Of a stretch of DNA of 64,000 nucleotides, positions 55,668 to 64,000 are shown in pieces (within the stretch, counting starts at the first letter, position 1; each line of letters starts with the position of its first letter). Under the pieces are notes generated by a model. That model did no database searches, was not told where the DNA came from, and worked only from the letters and a program-made list of their open reading frames with translations. Origin of the DNA: Paratinospora sagittata (lineage: Eukaryota; Streptophyta; Magnoliopsida; Ranunculales; Menispermaceae); assembly GCA_035771175.1 (NCBI GenBank), contig CM069603.1, positions 26,264,286 to 26,328,285 on the forward strand, read 5' to 3'. Both the position numbers and the translations under genes were made by a program.

Positions 55668-57460
55668 TCACAACAAAATCCAAAAAACATCAAAAACAAC
55701 ACATACATATCCATAGACAAAATCATCAAGACAATCAGCATAGACACTATCCTGATGTGGAATGATCGCGTGAGAAGAGGTATCCTCAACATGAGGTGCA
55801 GGAGGATCTGAAGGAGCTGGAACATCTAGAGCTGGATCTTCTGCTGGCATAGACTCTGCATCTCATGGATCTGAAGATGATGAAGCTGGAGAAGGAGCAG
55901 GTCGAGGTCCTCGAACAGTGATCTTAGGTCCAACAAATCGAGGCATAGGAGGAGGAGGTGGAATGCTAACTCCTTTTCCTTCAATGTATGAAAAGACTGG
56001 ACCAAGTCTCTTGAATTGGGACACCAAGTAGACCACGCTCTCTCGCATCTTTTGTAATAGCTCATAATGAGACACTTTAATCTTCTGAATGAGTGTATCT
56101 AGACTCGTGGAGGAAAGAGAAGCTTTGATGGGTGCCAACATTTCTCCTTGATCCTTAGAGGCTTTCTCAAGATCCTTTAGCCTTTTATCTTGCCCAATCA
56201 ATTTCTTAAAGATGTCTTGGAAATTGGAATTGAATGTGGCATTGATCTGTGCAAGGCACCTCTCAATGGCAGAAGATGAGCACCCCTCTAGAATAGATCT
56301 TGAAGATGGAGGAATAGAAGAAGATGACACATCAACATGTGAAGAAATATCTTCTACTGGGACATGAGGAGTCTCAAAATTGCTAGGGCCAACTTCTAAT
56401 GGAAACTCATACTCAGGAGCATGAAAGATTGGATCATCTTCTTCCTAAACAGGTGAAGAGGCCTCAATATGTGCTAGTGGATGAGGTGAAGCTTGTTTCT
56501 CTTTAGACTTTGGAACCCAAGTTTACTTGTCTCATCATATGTAAACTTGAGGTTCTTCATGGTTGTAGAGCCAATGACGCCATGGGAGGCAATGGACTCC
56601 TTGTTTTCACCCTCAAGATCCACTCCTTGATCCTTGAAGAATTTTGTGAGTTGCATGGAATAAGGGATGGTTGTGGTCTTTTCAAGAGTCTTGGCGGCAT
56701 GGTGGACCATCTATGGGCAAGGTTCACTTTGGTACAAGTGAAGTGCACAGAGGAAAAGGTCTTGCTTAAACACACCACCCTTGCACCCTTTTCTAGAAAG
56801 AATGGCCCTAATAATAATCAAATGAACAAGCTTTGGGATCAAAGGAAAATGCTTTGTGGTAAGCTTTTTGGGTTCCTCGGAAATAGTATCATCACCCATA
56901 ATAACCCTAAGAGACTTAAGTTTGGAACAAGTGGGAAAAATCATATTCTTTTCAACCTCTTGAACATGGTTCTCACAAGTGGGGATATAGATGTATGTTT
57001 CAAAGTGCTTTGGCTCAAATGAGACTTAATTTCCACACACAATGGATTTGTGTTGATATCTATTGTTCTTGTAAATTGGCTCTAGGTTGGAATAAAATAT
57101 CCTCACAAGAGTGGGGTAATACTCCTCTTAGAAGGAAAGGTACTCAATCAATCGCCATTTCTCAAATAGGCATTTCACGACAATGTTCGCTTCTTCAAAA
57201 TAGTCAAAATTGACATATGCCGATGGTGAAATAGATCTTTTCTTGTAATTAGGTTTGATTTTCTCTTCAGTATTGGAAGGATTAGCTCGTACAGGCTAAG
57301 AGGAAGATGATGAATCATTCCTAGTTGGTACTTCCTCAGTAGAAGATGAGGATGATGATGGCTCAGGTTGTTAGGTACCTCTAGGTCTTTCCCGCAGCGT
57401 GGTAGCGAGCCTAGATTGAGTTCTCTTGGCTCTAATAGGCAATTTCACTCGCGGAGGCAT
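55668..57460 (-). pseudogene. Degraded gene resembling the 'putative plant transposon protein' family
   Basis: Minus-strand start MPPRVKLPIRAKRTQSRLAT at 57,460, followed by a serine-rich stretch, then YFEEANIVVKCLFEKWRLIE and, through stops, LTTKHFPLIPKLVHLIIIRA, MVHHAAKTLEKTTTIPYSMQ and LTKFFKDQGVDLEGENKES. The pattern (basic N-terminus, EKWRLIEYL, 'LPYG/IPYxxxLTKxFKxxGVDL') resembles the plant transposon-associated domain I remember as Pfam PF20167. A C-terminal frame (56,330-55,863) has a helix-rich part (LIGQDKRLKDLEKASKDQGE) and a proline-rich tail. At least five stops. Function of the family is unknown to me. Domain assignment from memory. Confidence 0.5.
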
Positions 57461-59013
57461 TTTATCAAACAAGGATTAGGCACAATACAAGAAATCGCAC
57501 AAAAGCCCTAAATGGAACCCTAGGTCCAATTTGCAAGAAATCTCACGGTGAAAATGAATGGAAATGAAGAGAAATGCACTAGGTTTACCTTAGATTCGTG
57601 TTTCGAAGAAAAAGAAACAAGATTGGACGAAGATTGGGACGAGGTGGTCAAAGAAATCCCCTTGGAAGTTCACTTCTCAATTTTGAATAAATGGCGCAAA
57701 TGAGGGTTTTTTAATTTTAAATACCTCTCCTAGTCGCGCGAAGCGCGCTTTTTGTGCATTCCGGGAACTGGAAATTTTTTCGAGGTTCAGATGAGTACTT
57801 TTTCTCCGTTTATGGAGCGCGCTTCCTTATACTCGATAATTTCAATTTCTTGTAATTTCTAAGGATATAAGTCATTTGAATCCTAAATTCAAGAATGATG
57901 AGTATTGATATTTCTTCCAGACATATAGATGAACGAGTGATCCTCAATGATCTGATTTTGCTCATTAACTTACAAGAACTCTTTTATCCTTTAAAATTTG
58001 ATTTAAAAATTATCTAAATGTTTTAAGATTAATTTGTTCAAGAGTCTTATCTTTTATAGTATTATGAACAATTTTTTTATCACAAATGATGCTTCATTAA
58101 CATTTATGATCAAGATTGTTTAAACCCCAAAAAAATAATCCACACAGATTTTCATTTTCATTTGTTAATTTTTGCTTCTAAAAATATTTTGCTTAACCTT
58201 AAGAAAAAGAAATTATTTGAGCCTAGCATCAAACTGAAAGATATTTTCCTTAAAAAAATAAACTATGTCTAAAGCTTTTTACATTCAGCCTATTAGATTT
58301 TAAAGTTTTACTTAAAATAATTTTTCTAAGATTTTCACTAACCTAGAATATCCATTTGAAATAGATAATGACAGTGTATGGCACTATAGTATCACATGAA
58401 GACTAGACCACTACACTTATCAAATAAATTGTACTTTCAAAGGATGTATATGTTTTAATTTCCAAAGTACAATGGTTATGGACTTTAAAGAATGGTAATT
58501 AATTCAAGTCCTTGAGCATAGATGTGAGCACAAAGTAAATAATCCAAAAACAGCTCACATAATTAAAAATATCATATCAGGCTTAAAACAAATCAAAGGA
58601 TTAAAAGGATAACTATATATATTCATGAAGACATAATCCATATAATGCAATTATACATTTTTATGATATAAATTAAGCACAATGTAGACCAAGCAAGGGA
58701 ACAAAAATGTATGCAATATGAGCATATCCACAAGATAAAAATTACATCAAACTAGCATCCATAGCATGTTATTCTCCAACAACACATTGAACACAATAAA
58801 TAGTCATAAACAAGTTCAATGCAATAGACAATCATAGGCAAGCATAGGCAACCAAGGATAAGATAATTTAATCAAGCTCATACTACTTCCAAATGTCAAT
58901 AAATGATATGAATAAGCACATTTGATATCAAGTAAGAAGAAGTTTGCCTAGAGATGTCTAAGACCTATAAACTATAGGCAAAGAGATTTGGCAAATGGTT
59001 CACTAATATTGAT
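57461..59013. other. AT-rich region, unassigned
   Basis: 57,461-57,760 may be the leader of the preceding pseudogene. It contains GCGC-GAA-GCGC (about 57,735-57,750) and GGAGCGCGCTTCC (57,814-57,826), GC-rich near-palindromes like those in the LTR promoters. 57,850-59,013 is AT-rich with no recognised feature. Confidence 0.4.
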
Positions 59014-59903
59014 CTATGTGATCCAATGAACCAAAGCCTTAGGAATCCATACTCCCTTGAATTTTATAGTTTTAGCATCAAGGAGAAGGTCCTTTGAAAC
59101 CCATGCCATTTTGTGATTTTTATCCTTAAAAGGATAAGTGAAGTTCCTATAGCATGACTTGAGCTTAGAATGTCTAACATTGTTGTTTCCCAATTGGTTC
59201 TCTAATTTGGAGGTTTTTTCCTTTTCTAAGTGAAGTTCTAATTTTAAGTCCTTTTCTTTAGTAACCTTAGCTACTAACATGGTCAACTCATCAAGTCTTT
59301 CTTGAAGAACGTCATTTTCATTTTTTAGGTCTTCTTTTTCTTCAAGAATGGTTTCATTTTTCTCAAGAGCATCATTATAGCTATTATGGAGAGTTTCCAA
59401 CTCATCCATAACATTAATTATCATGTTCTGGAGTTTCTCATTCTTTTTAATGAGCTTGTCAAAATCATCTTGAAGCTTTTCATGAGCTATTGACAAGTCA
59501 TCACAAGAAAGATTAGAGACACTAGTAGAACATTCATCAATATTAGACATAAAGAAAATATATTCTACATTTTCCTTATCTTCACATGAAGATGAGGAAA
59601 CATATGAGGCGCCATAGAGTTCTTCTAATCCATATATCTTTAGATGAAGCACAAGAAGAGACTATCTAAATCCTTTTGGGAAAGGCCTTTAAGTAAAATA
59701 TCTTTAGTTAGACCATCACGCCTAACTAGATGTTTTTCCTTCTTATCCCATTTCTTCCTGTGTTTCGGGACTTCAACTCCATTTATAGTCTTTGTGGGCA
59801 TAAATGGTCCTTTACAAATAATTTACTACATGTCAAAAGATTGAGCCTTAACGAAAGCTCTCATCCTAATTCTCGAAAGCATAAAGTTATCTACATTAAG
59901 CAT
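59014..59903 (-). pseudogene. gag: Copia gag of element M, centre deleted
   Basis: Minus-strand start near 59,903 (MLNVDNFMLSRIRMRAFVKA), then GPFMPTKTINGVEVPKHRKK and DILLKGLSQKDLDSLF, the N-terminal gag of SIRE-like copia. At about 59,650 it jumps to the C-terminal part. That frame (59,652-59,014) has CDDLSIAHEKLQDDFDKLIK, a coiled coil to about residue 150 (heptads rich in L/E/K), and ends MAWVSKDLLLDAKTIKFKGV WIPKAL. The middle of gag is missing. It lies directly downstream of LTR M. Confidence 0.65.
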
Positions 59904-59972
59904 TGGAGGTGAAAAGTGTTATCACCTACATAAAAACCGATTGAATTTTCCATTAGACCTTTAGCTCAAGGA

Positions 59973-60441
59973 TGTTACGCCTTAAATCAAGAGCATCCTA
60001 AACTTTTAAATCTTTAGTGGAAATCCTTTAATTAATTAAGTTATGTACTCAAATTAATTTGAAGTGCATAAAAAAATGTGCCGAAAATAAATACAATGCA
60101 CAAAAAGGATTTTTACGTTGTTTGGAAAATCTTTTCCTACTCCATGCCTAGAGAGACCTTCTCTAGGATTCTACTATACTTGGGTTCACTTCAAGGGTGT
60201 GAACCAAACCATTACAATGCCTTTTTCAAAGTTCAAGAAAAACCTATTCCTTTACGAGCTGAGGATGAACCTACAACTTTATTTTGCGGGATAAGAAAGA
60301 ACCGAATATCCTTTTCGTGCGCTAAGAAAGAACCAATTGACCCTTTTTAAGATAAAAGGTGAAACTAACTAAGATTCCAACCTAGAAATCTTAAGAGAAT
60401 TAAATTCACTTGACTTAGTTGTTTCAATCTTGAAACACACC
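59973..60441 (-). mobile_element. 5' LTR of copia element M, cut by K
   Basis: In + orientation starts TGTTACGCCTTAAATC. Body resembles H2 (TCCTTTAATTAATTAAG, CAATGCACAAAAAGG). It contains CCTAGAGA/TCTCTAGG (60,147-60,167), GGTTCAC/GTGAACC (60,183-60,205, loop TTCAAGGGT) and weaker hairpins to 60,360. K starts at 60,442 inside it, so the LTR start is lost. Expected primer site next to it is not recognisable. Confidence 0.65.
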
Positions 60442-61122
60442 TGTTATACCCGAAACAAAACCGAACTCAAAGTGACGAACGAATAAGGGAGACAACGCAC
60501 CGGCCAAGTCCAAAACATGAAGTGCTTCGGCTAACAGACAACGCACGACATGACCCGATCGACACACAACGCGCCTCAGTTGATGGTCGGGGCACCACAG
60601 AAACCCCCTGGCCATGGCCGAGGATCTCTCTCTTTCTTTCTCTCTCTCTCTCTTTCTCTTTCTCTCACTCTCTTGGATTCAAGTCAGGAACCACCATTCA
60701 CGACCATTGATCATGACCCGGACACCGCAAAGAACGGATCTTGAGGCATCGAAGCTACTAGCCAAATCCCAATGAGGAAAGGCATAAATCATTCCACTAA
60801 TGGAGCCCTGCACTCAATGCACCCAAACATTCCCCCTCAATTATAAAATGAGGCTCATTCTCCAGAAACAGGGATGCTAGAAAACCGAAGAACTTAGTGT
60901 TTTCTGTTACTCTATTATTCCAATTTATGACTTGAGCGTCGGAGTGTCTTCAATGACTACGAGTCACCACCCTTGCAGGTTCGGAGTGCAGCGTTCAAAG
61001 AAGTTTAGTTTGAAGGTCCAACCAAGCGTTCAAATAAGTTTAGTTTGAAGGTCCAACCAGTCACAACATCTAGTCAGCCAGCATCGTCCCGCTACCTAAC
61101 CGAGAAACTTTTGGCTGAAACA
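60442..61122 (+). repeat. LTR of gypsy element K
   Basis: TGTTATACCCGAAAC...TTTTGGCTGAAACA (681 bp), followed directly by a primer-site sequence. TATA box TATAAAA at 60,842-60,848, with the palindrome GGCCATGGCC (60,610-60,619) upstream. An internal duplication CGTTCAAAGAAGTTTAGTTT / CGTTCAAATAAGTTTAGTTT occurs at about 60,992-61,050. More GC-rich than surrounding LTRs. The small frames 60,424-60,744 overlap it and are not called. Confidence 0.75.
60624..60672 (+). repeat. CT-rich microsatellite in LTR K
   Basis: A run of CTCTCTCTTTCTTTCTCTCT-type sequence, about 48 bp, about 170 bp upstream of the TATA box. Confidence 0.85.
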
Positions 61123-61142
61123 TTTGGCACCGTCTGTGGGGA
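61123..61142 (+). promoter_or_regulatory. Primer-binding site of element K
   Basis: TTTGGCACCGTCTGTGGGGA follows the LTR. It matches the common plant gypsy primer-site form TTGGCGCCGTCTGTGGG with one change (GCG to GCA). Confidence 0.8.
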
Positions 61143-61619
61143 ATGACATATAAAGGTTCGTTGCCCTATTATCTTGAGTGAAACCAACGTCCAAGTGCCT
61201 CAAGAAGAAGTCATGAACCAAGCACCTGCCCGTCAACATCGTCATGGTAGGCCTAATCTGCACCCACAAGACACATCAGGATATCGAACCACCTAGTTTC
61301 CACATGACATAAGCGAAGAATGGGAATGGTGATAGAGAATGTCAACCAGATGATAGTGATCCTTGATTGGATCGAACAAGCCCATCATGTAGCGCCCGCC
61401 AGGGGTGAGTCTATTGCGCTAGGGTGCGGGCAGCAGAACGAGAGTGCCACAGAGCCTGCTCAAGGACCGACAGCTCAAGATGAACAACCCCGATCCGTTG
61501 TTGGCCGATATGCAAAGCGTGTCCCGTTTCCAGCAAAGTGTTTCCAAGCTCCAAGAGTCAAACCACTAGGGGGTTTCCTCCCAACAACATAAAAGACCAG
61601 TTATGATACAAGCAAGAAC
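61143..61619 (+). pseudogene. Gag-like leader remnant of element K
   Basis: An ATG at about 61,213 opens MNQAPARQHRHGRPNLHPQD and stops after 27 codons. A second frame (61,320-61,592) reads MGMVIENVNQMIVILDWIEQ with the Gln/Pro-rich tail EPAQGPTAQDEQPRSVVGRY. The start resembles short N-termini of Tat-branch gag proteins, but no capsid or zinc motif is visible. No pol follows. Confidence 0.35.
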
Positions 61620-61639
61620 AAATCTCGACCCTTGTCGAC

Positions 61640-62380
61640 GTTAAGAGAGGTCTGCTCAACGTAGGGGCCACGAACGTTGCGTGCTAGCCGAACGTCACAA
61701 CGACAAAGAACAAACCTCAAAAGGTCGTCATGAACCTTCCCTAATGAAGTTGATTGCGTGACGGACGACAAGTTTTGAAATAGTTGATCGTGTACCCTTT
61801 CTCAAAAAAGTTGATCGCGTGACGGATGATAAATTTTGATAAGTCGTCGTGCCCCTTCTCCCGTAAATGTTGATCGCGCGACAAAGAACAAACCTCAGGA
61901 AGTTATCACGAACCACCACCAATGAAGTTGAACGCACGACAAACAACAAGTCTTGAAAGATCTTCGTGCCCCCTTCTTCTGAAAATGTTGATTGCAAGAA
62001 AAAGAACAAACCTTAGGAGGTCAACACGAACCTCCCCTCAATGCCTATGATCGCGCGACGAACGGCAAGTCTTGACAGATCGTCGCGCCCCCTCTTTCCG
62101 AAATAATTGATCGCGCGGCAGACTACAAAGCTTGTGAAGTCGTTGCGCCTCTTTCTTCAAAAATGTCGATCGAGAAACAAAGAAAAATTCTTAAGAGATT
62201 GTCACAACTCTCATCCAATAAAGTTGATCCCACAATGGACGTCTAGTCTTGAAAGATTGTCCTGCCCCCTTTTCAGAAAAAATTGATTGTGCAACGAACG
62301 ACAGATCTTAAGAGGTCGTCACGCCCCCTTTTCAGAGAAGTTGTCTGCGCGACGAACGACAAGTCTTAAGAGGTTGAGGG
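61640..62380 (+). repeat. 59-bp tandem array in element K (about 12 copies)
   Basis: Consensus GTTGATCGCGCGACGAACGA, CAAGTCTTGARAGGTCGTC and GCGCCCCCTTTTCCGAAAAT repeats at about 61,750, 61,810, 61,869, 61,927, 61,987, 62,047, 62,107, 62,165, 62,223, 62,281 and 62,340. In the unit near 62,050 GCGCGACGA pairs perfectly with TCGTCGCGC; in the unit near 61,930 GCACGA pairs with TCGTGC. CpG-rich units have decayed variably. Confidence 0.85.
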
Positions 62381-62650
62381 ATAAATCCAACCATGTATGA
62401 TGCAACAAGCAAAACATTTCCTTGTGATTGGTTTTATCAAAGTTCCTTGGAGTTAATCAGAAAGATAAGTATTATATTTCAAAAGCTAAAGTATTAAACT
62501 CCAGATTAATTATTTGTATGTTAGGATACAAGACAATCACTATATGTGATAGTTTGCAGAATGATATCTGCTAAGTCCTTGAGAAACGACAATTCCAACA
62601 AGCTGAAAGTGATCGCCTTATACAGAAAAGCAAGGAAGCAGCTCCACAAC
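62381..62650. other. Unassigned spacer between K array and LTR L
   Basis: AT-rich, no coding frame or repeat recognised. Confidence 0.4.
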
Positions 62651-64000
62651 TGTTGTGTGCAAAACCGCACGTGCACGGTGTCAAGTTATAATATAAACTG
62701 ATGAGAATCGGGTATCGTCCTCGGGGATTGACTACTACACTAATTACCACGTTTTTAACCCTAATTTTATTAAGAAAATTGGATTCAAAAGTTCAAGTAA
62801 TTAAAAACAATAATTAAAGCAACTAAGTATTAAACTAACAATGTAATAGAAAGCAAATAGGAAATCAATGGTTGAATGGTTTAGAGGTTCAATATCACCT
62901 CACTCTCAACTATGCCTTTTATATGTATTTATTATTAATTCGGTTCTCTTGTTTATAAGTCGAAAATCTTAACAATTCTAATTCCCTCTTTTGGAGCAAC
63001 AACTAGAGCATATTTTTGTCACCTTGGCCTTACTCTTTCGATGAAAACCTAAGATGACAATAACTCATTAAGTCTAGTGATTTTCACCTAATGACTTCAA
63101 AGGTTCTTGATTTCCTTTTGAGTCTCACGAGAGCCTAGGTTATATTTTCCAAGTTCCAACCCAAGGTACCCTCTTTTGGAGCATCTACCTCAAGTTTATG
63201 ATCATTCAATCCGTGATCAAGGAATCAAAAGCATTATGCCCAAAAAAATATAAATAAACTAAAGAACTTCATTAATAATAATCAAGCAATAAAATCTAAG
63301 ACATAGTATCAAGTTTAGATCAATCTACCCTCTAGAAAAGAGGTTTAGTTCATAACTTAAGACATAAAAACATTAAACAACGGTTTGAACATGAATAAGA
63401 ACAATGGAAAAACAAACTAGAATGGTGTTGAGAATCTTCAATCTTGATCTTCTTCTCCACTTCGCTCCAGTCGTAATCCTCTTGTTCTCCACTCTATGAT
63501 GCCTTAGAAACCCTAGAGAATGGTCTATATATAGTCACAAGTCCATAGGAAGTCGTCCAAGAAATATCCAAGTTGAATTAGGAAAACCCAGAAAAATAGA
63601 AAAGTTTCTACTTTTAAAAAACCCCCGGCGCCGTAGTGCCTAGACCTGGCGCCATGATGCCCACTCTCTGTTTTCTTTCTCTCTCGTTCCATCACTTGGC
63701 GTTGCGCTGCCCCTCCTGAACGCCATGGCGCCCAGTCTCAGGTGTTCACCACTCTTTTTTTTTTGTGGACCATTTTTCTTGAACTTTTTGACTTGCATTC
63801 TTCATGCAAGTTAACTTCATCCATCTTAAAGTTAACTTCATGCATCATGTTTCCATCATCCAAATTCATGTTCAACACATCTAAACACCTACAAAACAAA
63901 TCAAAACCAATAAGTAACACACTTATATAATAAGATAAATTCAAAATCGAAATGGGACATAAACTACCAAAACTTGACTAATCTATCATATAACCTAATA
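62651..64000 (-). mobile_element. LTR L of an F/J-like non-autonomous family (runs off the window)
   Basis: Starts TGTTGTGTGCAAAACCG, with the end block ACTGATGAGAATCGGGTATC...CTCGGGGATTG, related to B, F and J LTR ends. Further along, it parallels the B LTR (GTCCATAGGAAGTCGTCCAAG near 63,545; ATGTTTCCATCATCCAAATT near 63,847). TATA palindrome CTATATATAG at 63,525-63,534 and GC-rich repeats GGCGCCGTAGTGCC / GGCGCCATGATGCCC at 63,627-63,665 lie upstream of it on the minus strand. The LTR start is beyond 64,000. Confidence 0.75.

Noticed and set aside
57735..57760. GC hairpin followed by T run, like a bacterial terminator
   Set aside because: Plant nuclear context; fits better with GC-rich palindromes near other element promoters.

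Overview
This 64-kb window looks like repeat-rich, AT-rich nuclear DNA of a flowering plant, probably a eudicot. I see no intact host gene. The evidence is CACTA-type transposon ends, Ty1/copia and Ty3/gypsy LTR retrotransposons with plant primer-binding sites (initiator Met and Asp tRNA types), and four degraded exons resembling the plant BEACH/WD40 protein GFS12. Almost everything else is retrotransposon sequence, most of it nested. All comparisons were made by eye within the window and from remembered protein families; nothing was searched or computed.

Left part (1-12,034). A GFS12-like gene fragment (3-861) runs into the 3' end of a CACTA element (to 1782). A broken gypsy reverse-transcriptase fragment (1783-2434) follows, cut by copia-type LTRs in + orientation (2435-6540). 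Next come the 3' end of a non-autonomous LTR element (F, 6545-8684) and a further copia LTR tail (8685-9378).

Centre (9,379-42,261). This is a four-level nest. The outermost element is copia E1 on the minus strand. Gypsy element C (12,040-37,459, target duplication ATGAT) sits in its pol gene. Non-autonomous element A (16,287-32,746, duplication TGGCG) sits in C's pol gene. A triple-LTR tandem element B (17,572-27,509, duplication ATTTC, minus strand) sits in A's 5' LTR. A and B have no reverse transcriptase but share an unrecognised open reading frame and conserved RNA hairpins.

Right part (42,262-64,000). It holds LTR fragments G1, H1 and G2, and a gypsy gag with its 5' LTR (G3, 49,417-55,300). 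G3 contains solo LTR J, which contains solo LTR H2. Further on are a degraded gene resembling the 'putative plant transposon protein' family, a copia gag and LTR (M), a small gypsy LTR with a 59-bp tandem array (K), and an LTR (L) running off the window.

The most interesting signal is RNA/DNA structure inside the LTRs. Four copia LTR families carry runs of short hairpins whose 9-nt loops keep a CCC core while the stems change in compensatory fashion. A second hairpin array (GGACGCT...AGCGCCC) fills the centre of the E-type LTRs. Most LTR families, copia and gypsy alike, carry a family-specific cluster of palindromes just upstream of the likely TATA box.
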